Assembly (NCBI GenBank): GCA_963757115.1
Contig: CAVWQV010000004.1
Span: 210,012-274,011, forward strand
Length of the DNA stretch: 64,000 bases
DNA from: CAVWQV01 sp963757115
GTDB lineage: Bacteria > Pseudomonadota > Alphaproteobacteria > Acetobacterales > Acetobacteraceae
Reading direction: 5' to 3'
The notes beneath the pieces were generated by a model. The model had not been told where the DNA came from and did no database searches. It saw nothing but the letters and a program-made list of their open reading frames with translations. Positions 49,081 to 56,955 of this stretch are shown piece after piece. How positions within the stretch are numbered: the first letter of the stretch is position 1; every line of letters starts with the position of its first letter. The position numbers were made by a program, and so were the translations under genes.

Positions 49081-50118
49081 ATGCACGTTACTGTCATCGT
49101 CCCCGCCTTCAACGTCGCTGCGTGGGTCGGCGGCGCGATCGCTTCGGTCGTTGCCCAATCCTACCTCGATTGGTCGCTGGTCGTCGTGGATGACGGGTCG
49201 ACCGACCACACGGCCGAAGTTGTCGAGCAAACGGCTTGCCCCCGCGTTCGCCTGATCCGTCAAGCGAACGCTGGGGTTTCGGTCGCTCGCAATCGCGGTC
49301 TCGCGGCAGTGGTGGGCCGCCCTGCCGAGGACAGTGTCCTGTTCCTCGACGCTGACGACTGGCTGGCCCCCGACGCGCTTGCCCGGCTTGCCGGCGCGCT
49401 CCGCGCCGCCCACGGTTCAGTGGCCGCGGTCGCACCGTTCATATTCGTGCCGGAGGGTGCCGCCGTCACCCGGAAAGGAAGCACTGAGCCGCACGGCGTC
49501 ACACGCGCCCGTCGGCCTGCTGGCGGCAACCTTCTTCCACGCCTGCTCGAGCGCAACCTGTTCGCCAATGGTGGACACGTGCTGGTCCGCCGTTCGGCGT
49601 TGGAGCGGGCAGGGGAATTCCGCCCCGGACTGGCCTATGGCGAGGACTGGGAGCTTTGGTGCCGTCTCGCATTGCTAGGTCCGTTCGCCCGGACAGCCGG
49701 TCGACACCCGGCGCTGTTCGTTCGGCAACGCGCGAGTGGTGCCACTCTGCGCATGGGGAGCGAGCCGGCGTCTTTTCGCCCGTGCATGGACGCGATCTTC
49801 CACAACCCCGATCTCCTCGCACGCTACGGACCCGAGAAGCTGAGCCTCCTTCGCCGACGCACCGAGGCCGAGAACGGCTGGATCATCGGCCGCGAGCTGC
49901 TGCGGCATGGGCGCGCGGCTGAGGGCCGCGCCTGGCTGCGTCGGTCCGCCAGGACGAAGCCGAGCCTCAAGCGGGCGGCCCTGCTAGCCGTCGCCTACGG
50001 GGCGCGCGCACTGCCGTCCGCCGCGCAAGGCCCGTTCCGTACCTATACGGGGTTGAGGCCTGCTGTTGCGCCAAGCCTGTCACCAGCAACGGGTGCAGCT
50101 CGTCCCTTAGGTTCGTAG
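49081..50118 (+). CDS. Family 2 glycosyltransferase
   Basis: A 345-residue GT-A fold enzyme. The nucleotide-sugar site is VTVIVPAFNVAAWVGGAIAS, VVDDGSTDHT and FLDADDWLAPDAL (DxD-like), and GEDWELWCRLALLG matches the acceptor region. No membrane segment is seen. It would add a sugar to a surface polysaccharide or lipid; the acceptor is not predictable. The 3' end overlaps the DUF3597 gene by 12 bases. Confidence 0.88.
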   Translation: MHVTVIVPAFNVAAWVGGAIASVVAQSYLDWSLVVVDDGSTDHTAEVVEQTACPRVRLIRQANAGVSVARNRGLAAVVGRPAEDSVLFLDADDWLAPDALARLAGALRAAHGSVAAVAPFIFVPEGAAVTRKGSTEPHGVTRARRPAGGNLLPRLLERNLFANGGHVLVRRSALERAGEFRPGLAYGEDWELWCRLALLGPFARTAGRHPALFVRQRASGATLRMGSEPASFRPCMDAIFHNPDLLARYGPEKLSLLRRRTEAENGWIIGRELLRHGRAAEGRAWLRRSARTKPSLKRAALLAVAYGARALPSAAQGPFRTYTGLRPAVAPSLSPATGAARPLGS

Positions 50119-50550
50119 CGCGTCTGGCACCTTGCCGCCGTTTTCGGCGAGCTTCTGCATCACTTGCTTATGCAGCCAGATGTTCATCGTCGCGCTGTCG
50201 TTGGTATCGCCCGTGTAGTGCAGCTCCTGGGCGAGTTCGGTCCGGGCATGGAGGCTGCTGTCGAGGTCGAGCAGCTTCATTAGATCCACGATCGAGGTCT
50301 GCCAGTTCAGCTTTTGAGGATTTTTGCTGGCCAGGCCGGTTAGCACCGCCTCCACGTCGACCGGCTGAGCCGCTGTCGCGGTTTGGGCCGGCGCCGCCCC
50401 GGCCACCGAGGTCTGGGCGGGTGCGGCGGCCGAGGTCGTGGCGGAGCTCGCGGCACCCGAACTGGAGGACGCTGCGCTCCCTCCCGACGTCGGCACGTCT
50501 GCGCCGGCATGGCCAAAGATCTTGGACATGATATTTCCGAAAATGCTCAA
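50107..50550 (-). CDS. DUF3597 protein
   Basis: A 147-residue DUF3597 protein, recognisable from its start SIFGNIMSKIFGHA and its C-terminal SIVDLMKLLDLDSSLHAR...ELHYTGDTNDSATMNIWLHK. Between them is an Ala/Ser/Thr-rich linker of about 55 residues. The start is TTG at 50550, supported by CAGGAG seven bases upstream; an alternative longer frame begins at 50568. Function unknown; the N-terminus is often compared with peptidoglycan-associated domains but evidence is thin. Confidence 0.82.
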   Translation of the reverse strand: MSIFGNIMSKIFGHAGADVPTSGGSAASSSSGAASSATTSAAAPAQTSVAGAAPAQTATAAQPVDVEAVLTGLASKNPQKLNWQTSIVDLMKLLDLDSSLHARTELAQELHYTGDTNDSATMNIWLHKQVMQKLAENGGKVPDALRT

Positions 50551-50662
50551 GCGTCTGCTCCTGAACAAGATTTCTACTGAGACAGCAAAGCGGGATAGCG
50601 AGAATAGTTCCGCTTGCGTGCAGATCGTTCAATCGTTTCGCTGTCATCCGCCGAAGCGTCAG

Positions 50663-51298
50663 TCAGACGACCGGATCGTCGATCCGTTGGGGGTAGGGGA
50701 TGGTGTCGCGAAACGAGGGTCGCTCGCTCAGGCGCTCGTAGTAGCCCACCAGGTTCGGCCACCGCCCGTGCCAGTCGAGTTCGGGGAACCGCACCGATGC
50801 GTAGCCCAGCACCGCGCCGAAACCGATGTCGGCAAGCGTGAGACGGTTTTCCAAGATGAAGGCGCGGTCGCCGACGGTGCGCGCCATCTCGGCGAACCCG
50901 CCCTCGACCTTGCGCGTCTGCCGCGCTGTCCAGGGTGCGCTCCGATGCGCCTCAGGGCGCATCCGCTCGAAGAACAGGAGTAACAGCGCATCGCAAATGC
51001 CATCGCCGATCACCAGGCAGCGCTTGGCTTCAAGAATGCCGTCGGCATCCCGGGGCAGCAGCGGCGGCTCGGGATGCTTCAACTCCAGCCACTCGAGGAT
51101 GTGGCTCAACTCGTAGACGCTGCCTCCGTCCGGAAGCAGCAGCACCGGCAGCTTTTCGAGCGGATTGTGCAGCGGCAACGAGGTGTCGTTGTTCCACGGC
51201 ACTTCGGTCACGAGCTCGAAGGGAATGCCCTTCTCCGTGAGCGCAACCCGCACCTTTCGCGCATATGGGCTGGGCGTCGCGCTGATGAGTTGGAGCAA
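50663..51298 (-). CDS. Glutathione S-transferase family protein
   Basis: A 211-residue GST. The N-terminal thioredoxin-like domain starts LISATPSPYARKVRVAL, with Ser before the helix as the probable catalytic residue, and keeps LPVLLLPDGGSVYELSHI. The all-helical C-domain has RLTLADIGFGAVLGY, the N-capping box. It starts one base before the stop of the cupin gene on the same strand, so the two are likely cotranscribed. Confidence 0.92.
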   Translation of the reverse strand: MLQLISATPSPYARKVRVALTEKGIPFELVTEVPWNNDTSLPLHNPLEKLPVLLLPDGGSVYELSHILEWLELKHPEPPLLPRDADGILEAKRCLVIGDGICDALLLLFFERMRPEAHRSAPWTARQTRKVEGGFAEMARTVGDRAFILENRLTLADIGFGAVLGYASVRFPELDWHGRWPNLVGYYERLSERPSFRDTIPYPQRIDDPVV

Positions 51299-51299
51299 G

Positions 51300-52064
51300 C
51301 TATTTTGCGTCGGCCAGTTCCCGCGCGGGCGCTTCGACGACGCGCGTCTCGAAGTCGCCGGGTGCTACGAATTCGAGGATCATCACATCGTCGCTGTGCG
51401 CCACCTCCGCGTGACGGATCAGTGGCGGCTGGTAGACCGACGAGCCCGTCTCCAGCCGCACCCGGCCGATGTCCTCGTACTGGAATTCCACCCAGCCGTC
51501 GGCCACGTACACGAACTGAAAGCCGAGATCGTGCGTGTGCCATTGGCCGTGCGGATGGCGGCCCGGCTCCACCTTGATCGCATGCGCGGCGAGCGCACCG
51601 CCCGTGGCCGCCTTAACCCCGAAATCGCGGTAAACGAAGTAGTCCCGCAACCCCGCTTCAAACGGCGCATCCTTCGCGCGCTGCACGGACGCGCGCGGGC
51701 GAGCGTCGTCGCCCAGCGGCTTGCTGCTCGTGAGGCTCAGGATCTCGAGTCCCTCGCCACAGGCGAGTTCGCGATGGCGTGGCCCGTTCCACGATGAGAC
51801 CACATCGCCCGGCCCGAGCCGCTGCAGGCCGATATCCTCGAACTCCACCTCCAGCCATCCTTTGAGGACGTAGGTGAACGAGAAGGCGTGATCGTGCGAA
51901 TGCCATTCGCCCGCACTCTCCGTATCGTGCGCCGCTCGGATCACTCGTGCAGCGAACACCCCGCCGGTGACCTGGGCTATTCCGAGATCACGGTACAGGA
52001 ACTCCGGCGTGGTGCCGGCCTCGAAACGGTCATCGCGCAGATGATGGACCAGCGTGCGTGCCAT
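51300..52064 (-). CDS. Double-cupin protein
   Basis: A 254-residue protein built from two cupin domains of about 115 residues, clearly duplicated: first GEWHSHDHAFSFTYVLKGWLEV, then GQWHTHDLGFQFVYVADGWVEF. Each has the metal-binding His pattern HxHD. The repeats also share a leading segment (EFLYRDLGIAQVTGG / DYFVYRDFGVKAATGG). Enzyme or sensor is unknown; a GST follows, so detoxification of a ring-cleavage or aromatic product is one idea. Confidence 0.83.
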   Translation of the reverse strand: MARTLVHHLRDDRFEAGTTPEFLYRDLGIAQVTGGVFAARVIRAAHDTESAGEWHSHDHAFSFTYVLKGWLEVEFEDIGLQRLGPGDVVSSWNGPRHRELACGEGLEILSLTSSKPLGDDARPRASVQRAKDAPFEAGLRDYFVYRDFGVKAATGGALAAHAIKVEPGRHPHGQWHTHDLGFQFVYVADGWVEFQYEDIGRVRLETGSSVYQPPLIRHAEVAHSDDVMILEFVAPGDFETRVVEAPARELADAK

Positions 52065-52169
52065 AGTTCCCTCCCACGACGGAGTTAGGCTGCCATGTCC
52101 TAGCCGGTCGGTCCAGGACGCGTCCCTGCTGACGGTGCAGCCTTTCTTCGTCGGCTAAGTTTACAGTCT

Positions 52170-52185
52170 GGCGAGAGTTCTCGCC
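52170..52185. promoter_or_regulatory. Perfect 7-base inverted repeat upstream of the beta-helix gene
   Basis: GGCGAGA, a 2-base spacer and TCTCGCC form a perfect palindrome 110 bases before the ATG of the gene at 52295 and on the far side of the cupin promoter. It has operator geometry. No matching second copy was noticed nearby. Role is inference. Confidence 0.35.
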
Positions 52186-52294
52186 TTGAGCGGCGCTTAG
52201 CTATTGAAATCACGGGACGATTTTTCTGGCCCGGGGTTTGCTCTTCCCGATTGTGAAAAAGATGTCGCCGCAACCGAGCGACACGGGAGGAGTC

Positions 52295-53254
52295 ATGTTC
52301 AGAAATTGGATTGCCCGCGTAGGACTGTTTTCGTCACCCAGTGACTGGTCGCCCGTTGGCGCAGCAGGGGCGGGCGACATGCTTTACATGTCGAGCGGCC
52401 TCTCGATCGTCGCCGGCCAGACCTTCGGCTCGCCGGACATCTCCACCGCGATCAGCCTGATCGGCGACACAGCGGCGGGCCAGCCGATGCTGGCTCTGTG
52501 GAACTCCACGCTCCGGAACGTGGATATCAGCAACACGCCCGCCCCGTACACCGGTCCGACCGCGCCTGCGGACTATTACACCGCGAAATACGGCACGGTG
52601 TGGATCGGCGGAACGGTGATCAATGACGGGGGCACGATGGAAGCTGCCCGGGGCAGCCGGGTCGGCGGCAACAATCTTACCTTAGCGGTGCAGCAGGGCT
52701 CCACCCTGGTGAACAAGGGCACACTTTCGGGCGGTCCGAATAGCCAGCTGACGATCACTGGTTCGGCCGGAAGCACAGTGGAAAACGACGGGACGATCTC
52801 GGGCGGCGGTGGCGCCGTCGTCATCTCAGCGCATCTGACCGGGACCGGCAGTCTTTACGTTCAGAACGCGGGTGTCGGGCTCGACAGCCGAATCGAACTG
52901 AAGTCCGCGACGGATGCCGGGCAGACCGTTCAGATCGAGCGTGGGACGCTGCAACTCGATCAGCCCGCGACCTTTCTCGGCCAGATCGGACTGCCCGAGG
53001 CAGGGGTGCTCGGCGGGGTGTTTCTCGAGCGACTGTCCCCGGCATCCTGGGACGTGAAGGGCAACATGCTCGAGCTGTTCAACGGCGCCGGCACCCGTAT
53101 CGACACGCTCCGTTTCACCACGCCGGAAACGCAGGCGTCGCTCGCCGTCTATGAGCGCCCGGACCCGACGTACGGCAACACGGTGCTAGTTTCATCCTCC
53201 TTCCCGGCCCTGGCGGGAACGACGGCGGTGCCGTACCACAGCGCCACGGCCTAA
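52295..53254 (+). CDS. Beta-helix-like protein of unknown function
   Basis: A 319-residue protein rich in Gly, Ser, Thr and Asn, with short repeated strand-like units (VNKGTLSGGPNSQLTITG, VENDGTISGGGGAVVISA) that suggest a right-handed beta-helix or passenger-like fold. It starts MFRNWIARVG after GGGAGGAGTC; no cleavable signal peptide is obvious. Such proteins occur often in alphaproteobacteria and are frequently secreted by type I systems. I do not recognise a catalytic motif. A stem-loop follows the stop. Confidence 0.68.
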   Translation: MFRNWIARVGLFSSPSDWSPVGAAGAGDMLYMSSGLSIVAGQTFGSPDISTAISLIGDTAAGQPMLALWNSTLRNVDISNTPAPYTGPTAPADYYTAKYGTVWIGGTVINDGGTMEAARGSRVGGNNLTLAVQQGSTLVNKGTLSGGPNSQLTITGSAGSTVENDGTISGGGGAVVISAHLTGTGSLYVQNAGVGLDSRIELKSATDAGQTVQIERGTLQLDQPATFLGQIGLPEAGVLGGVFLERLSPASWDVKGNMLELFNGAGTRIDTLRFTTPETQASLAVYERPDPTYGNTVLVSSSFPALAGTTAVPYHSATA

Positions 53255-53280
53255 GCCGCGCGCAGGAAACTCCTGCCCAG

Positions 53281-53308
53281 CCCTCTCCCCGCTTCCGGGC
53301 GGAGAGGG
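53281..53308. terminator. Stem-loop between convergent genes
   Basis: CCCTCTCC and GGAGAGGG form an 8-base stem around a 12-base GC-rich loop, 26 bases after the beta-helix gene and before the convergent prfC end. There is no clear T-run on either side, so termination is likely but not fully typical. Confidence 0.5.
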
Positions 53309-53373
53309 CCTATGGCGGAGCCTTTGCAGGCGTCGGGATGAGTTCCGGCGCAAGCCGATCGGCTCCTCGAGTG

Positions 53374-54918
53374 TTAGGCCGCGACCCGCTCGGCGCGCAC
53401 GTCCTTTATGTCACGGAAGACGAGCGTGCCGTTCATCTCGATCGTCCGGCGCATCATGAAGGCGGACGTGGCAAGGAACACCGGATCTCCGTCCACGTCG
53501 TCCGCCATCGCGCTGCGGTTCTCGGCGATGAAGCGGTCGAGCGCCGCGCGGTCCTCGCTCGACACCCAGCGCGCGAGCGAGAAGGGCGGCTGCTCGAAGC
53601 CGATCGCGACCCCGTACTCGGCGGCGAGCCGCGCCTGGAGCACGTCGAGCTGCAACGTGCCGACTACGCCCACTAGTGGCGGCGCCCCGTCTTGCGGGCG
53701 GAACAATTGCACCACGCCCTCTTCGGCCAGCTCCTGCAACGCCTGCCGCAGCTTCTTCGCCTTCATGGCGTCATCGAGCCGCACACGGCGCAGGATCTCG
53801 GGGGCGAAGTAGGGCACACCGACGAAGCTCACGTCCTCGCCTTCGGTCAGCGTGTCACCGATGCGCAAGGTGCCGTGGTTGGGAATGCCCACCACGTCGC
53901 CCGCGAACGCCTCCTCGGCCAGCTCGCGCTCACGGGCGAAGAAGAACTGCGGCGCGTGGAGCGGGATCAGCTTGCCCGTGCGCACCTGCTTCAGCCGCAT
54001 CCCCCGCACGAGCCGCCCGGAGCAGACCCGGGCAAAGGCGATGCGGTCGCGGTGGTTGGGGTCCATGTTGGCCTGGATCTTGAACACGAGCGCCGTCAGG
54101 CTGTCCTCGGTCGCTTCCACCATGCGCGTGTCGGCGGGCTGGGCGCGCGGGCGAGGGCCATATTCGGCGAGCGCGTCCAGGAGATCGATCACGCCGATCT
54201 CGCGGATCGCGCTGCCGAAGAACACGGGTGTCAGATGCCCCGCGGCGAACGCCGCCGTCTCGAACTCCGGCAACGCGGCACGCACCAGATCGACCTCGTC
54301 GCCGAGCGCCTGCATCCGCACGTCCGATTGCGCGACTTCTTCGGTCAGCCGGTACTCGCGGCGCCGCAGGTCATAGGTGCCGACGAACTCGGACGCGCGC
54401 CCGACCGGCCAGGTCACGGGTGCGGTGTCCAGCGCGAGCGAGGACGATACCTCGTCGAGTAGTTCGAGCGGGTCGCGCGCTTCCCGGTCCATCTTGTTGA
54501 CAAAGGTGAGGATCGGGATGTCGCGCAGCCGGCAGATCTCGAACAGCTTGCGTGTGCGTGCCTCGATGCCCTTGGCCGCGTCGATCACCATCACCGCCGA
54601 ATCCACGGCGGTGAGGGTGCGGTAGGTGTCCTCCGAGAAGTCCTCGTGGCCTGGCGTGTCGAGCAGGTTGAACACGCAGCCCGCGTGCTCAAAAGTCATC
54701 ACGGAGGTCACCACCGAGATGCCGCGCTCGCGCTCGATCCCCATCCAGTCCGAGCGCGTCCGTCGCCGCTCGCCCTTGGCGCGCACATTGCCTGCGAGCT
54801 GGATGGCACCCCCCGCGCGCAATAGCCGCTCAGTGAGCGTGGTCTTGCCCGCGTCCGGGTGCGAGATGATCGCGAAAGTGCGGCGGCGCGCGATCTCCGC
54901 CGCCGGATCGGTGGTCAT
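53374..54918 (-). CDS. prfC: Peptide chain release factor 3
   Basis: A 514-residue GTPase that recycles RF1 and RF2 from the ribosome after termination. It starts RRTFAIISHPDAGKTTLTERLL (G1), with LLDTPGHEDFSEDTYRTL (G3) and FVNKMDREARDP (G4). The C-terminal RF3 domain is present (FQ-rich VQLFRPQDGAPPLVGVVGTLQLDVLQ). The length fits. Confidence 0.95.
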   Translation of the reverse strand: MTTDPAAEIARRRTFAIISHPDAGKTTLTERLLRAGGAIQLAGNVRAKGERRRTRSDWMGIERERGISVVTSVMTFEHAGCVFNLLDTPGHEDFSEDTYRTLTAVDSAVMVIDAAKGIEARTRKLFEICRLRDIPILTFVNKMDREARDPLELLDEVSSSLALDTAPVTWPVGRASEFVGTYDLRRREYRLTEEVAQSDVRMQALGDEVDLVRAALPEFETAAFAAGHLTPVFFGSAIREIGVIDLLDALAEYGPRPRAQPADTRMVEATEDSLTALVFKIQANMDPNHRDRIAFARVCSGRLVRGMRLKQVRTGKLIPLHAPQFFFARERELAEEAFAGDVVGIPNHGTLRIGDTLTEGEDVSFVGVPYFAPEILRRVRLDDAMKAKKLRQALQELAEEGVVQLFRPQDGAPPLVGVVGTLQLDVLQARLAAEYGVAIGFEQPPFSLARWVSSEDRAALDRFIAENRSAMADDVDGDPVFLATSAFMMRRTIEMNGTLVFRDIKDVRAERVAA

Positions 54919-55029
54919 GCTGTCCGCCAGTTCGACGCTGCGGTCGAGCGACCTGATCGAGCCATCGCCCGGATCGTGCGCGCGACCATTCTCGTGTTCA
55001 ACCTGATACGGTGTCCCGCCCCGCCAGCG

Positions 55030-55644
55030 TCAGCGGGAGTAGAACTCCACCACCAGGTTGGGCTCCATCTGCACCGGGTACGGCACGTCGTTCGGCTTGG
55101 GGGCGCGCACGAACCGGCCCTTCATGGCGCGATGGTCGACCTCGACATACTCCGGCACATCGCGCTCGGGGCTCTGCGTGGCGTCCAGCACCACCGCGAG
55201 CTGCTTCGATTTCTCGCGGACCTCGACCGTGTCGTTGTCCTTCACGCTGTAGGACGGAATGTTGAGCTTGCGGCCGTTGATCAGCAGATGGCCGTGCGAG
55301 ACGAACTGCCGCGCGGCGAACGGGGTTACCGCGAACTTCATGCGATACACCACCGCGTCGAGCCGGCGTTCAAGCAGTTCAATCAGGTTCTCGCTCGTGT
55401 CGCCCTTCCGGCGGACGGCTTCCTCGTAATACTTGCGGAACTGCTTCTCGCCGATATTGCCGTAGTAGCCCTTGAGCTTCTGCTTGGCCATCAGCTGCAC
55501 GCCGAAGTCGGTCGCCTTCTTGCGCCGCTGGCCATGCTGCCCGGGTCCGTATTCGCGCTTGTTGATCGGCGACTTGGACCGGCCCCAGAGATTGACGCCG
55601 AGCCGGCGGTTGATCTTGTACTTGCTCTCCGTGCGCTTGGTCAT
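55030..55644 (-). CDS. rpsD: 30S ribosomal protein S4
   Basis: A 204-residue S4 that binds the 5' domain of 16S rRNA. It carries the S4 RNA-binding segment RRLDAVVYRMKFAVTPFAARQFVSHGHLLING, the N-terminal WGRSKSPINKREYGPGQHG and the usual C-terminal PVQMEPNLVVEFYSR. ATG 55644 is the conserved start; the frame extends to 55707. It lacks Cys in the N-terminal region, as in zinc-free (C-minus) forms. Confidence 0.96.
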   Translation of the reverse strand: MTKRTESKYKINRRLGVNLWGRSKSPINKREYGPGQHGQRRKKATDFGVQLMAKQKLKGYYGNIGEKQFRKYYEEAVRRKGDTSENLIELLERRLDAVVYRMKFAVTPFAARQFVSHGHLLINGRKLNIPSYSVKDNDTVEVREKSKQLAVVLDATQSPERDVPEYVEVDHRAMKGRFVRAPKPNDVPYPVQMEPNLVVEFYSR

Positions 55645-55699
55645 GCGCGTGGCCTCGTTATCTGTGCCGCCCGCTGGGGCTGGCTTGTTGCACCGGTAG

Positions 55700-55717
55700 G
55701 CCGCCAATAAAGGCGGC
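55700..55717. promoter_or_regulatory. Hairpin in the rpsD leader region
   Basis: GCCGCC, a 6-base loop AATAAA and GGCGGC lie 56 bases upstream of the rpsD ATG, followed further out by a second GC-rich inverted repeat (GGCGGGACGGGTCAACCCGCC). S4 represses its own mRNA in some bacteria through structured leaders, so this could be a control element. The alternative is chance structure in GC-rich DNA. Confidence 0.3.
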
Positions 55718-55890
55718 GGGACGGGTCAACCCGCCCACGTTCCCGGCAATGAGGATCGCTCGGCGCGAAGGCCGAGTGGACCGTGGCACATAGGCAGGCG
55801 GGGGCCGCCTGTCAAACCTGTCGGCAGACCCGCGCCGATCTATATCACAAGGGTCATGGGCCAAAATGAGAAGGCTGGGATGGACGGAAG

Positions 55891-56955
55891 GTGAGTCCGC
55901 ACCCCGAGACTTGGCTCAAGGCGCAGCCTCAGGGCCTTTGCTGCGCGCCCGGCGGCTTCTTCATCGACCCGACGCGCGCGGTCGAGCGGGCCGTGATCAC
56001 CCACGCACATTCGGACCACGCCCGGCCCGGGCACCGCGCCGTGCTCGCCAGCCCCGCCACGCTCGCGCTGATGCGCGCCCGAATGGGCGAGGACGCCGCC
56101 GGCGCCGCCCAGCAGCCGCTCGCCTGGGGTGAGCGCCTCCGGGTGGGCGACGTGATGCTGTCGCTGCAGCCAGCCGGCCACGTGCTCGGCAGCGCGCAGG
56201 TGGTGCTCGAATACGCGGGCAGCCGGGTCGTGGTCAGCGGCGACTACAAGCGCCAGGCGGACCCGACCTGCGCTCCGTTCGTGCCGGTGCCCTGCGACGT
56301 GTTTGTCACCGAGGCGACCTTCGCGCTTCCCGTGTTCCGCCACCCCCCGCCCGGACAGGAGATCGCGCGCCTGCTGGCAAGCTCGGCGCTGTTCCCCGAT
56401 CGCACCCACGTCGTCGGCTGCTACGCCCTTGGGAAATGCCAGCGGCTGATCGCGCTGCTGCGGGAGGCGGGCTGGGACGGGCCGATTTTCCTGCATGGCG
56501 CGCTCGCGTCGCTCTGCGCGGTCTATGAACGGCAGGGCGTGATGCTCGGCGACCTGCGCCCGGCTACCGCAGCGGCAAAGGACGCACTCAGGGGTGCGAT
56601 CGTGCTCGCCCCGCCGAGTGCTGTGACCGATCGCTGGGCGCGGCGCCTGCACGATCCGGTCGTTGCGGTAGCGTCGGGCTGGATGCGCATCCGCCAGCGC
56701 GCCCGTTCGCGCGGCGTCGAGCTGCCGCTGGTCATATCCGACCATGCGGACTGGGACGAGCTCAACGCGACCATCGATGAGGTCGGCGCGCCCGAGGTGT
56801 GGGTGACGCACGGTCGCGAGGAGGCGCTGATCCACTGCATCGGCCAGCGCGGGATACGGGGTCGGGCGCTCCGCCTCGTCGGCTACTCAGACGAGGACGA
56901 CGAGGCGCCGAGCAACGCGGCGGGCGGCAACGAACGGGCCGGAGAGGCGGCGTGA
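55891..56955 (+). CDS. Ligase-associated DNA exonuclease (metallo-beta-lactamase fold)
   Basis: A 354-residue protein of the metallo-beta-lactamase/beta-CASP family in the subgroup found beside an ATP-dependent ligase. The metal site is ITHAHSDHARPGH, with GDYKRQADP and HVVGCYALGKCQRL further on; SDHADWDEL gives the later Asp/His. It starts with GTG at 55891 and its stop overlaps the ligase GTG. In the full known set it works with an Lhr-type helicase and a metallophosphoesterase; these two are not in this window. Confidence 0.9.
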   Translation: MSPHPETWLKAQPQGLCCAPGGFFIDPTRAVERAVITHAHSDHARPGHRAVLASPATLALMRARMGEDAAGAAQQPLAWGERLRVGDVMLSLQPAGHVLGSAQVVLEYAGSRVVVSGDYKRQADPTCAPFVPVPCDVFVTEATFALPVFRHPPPGQEIARLLASSALFPDRTHVVGCYALGKCQRLIALLREAGWDGPIFLHGALASLCAVYERQGVMLGDLRPATAAAKDALRGAIVLAPPSAVTDRWARRLHDPVVAVASGWMRIRQRARSRGVELPLVISDHADWDELNATIDEVGAPEVWVTHGREEALIHCIGQRGIRGRALRLVGYSDEDDEAPSNAAGGNERAGEAA

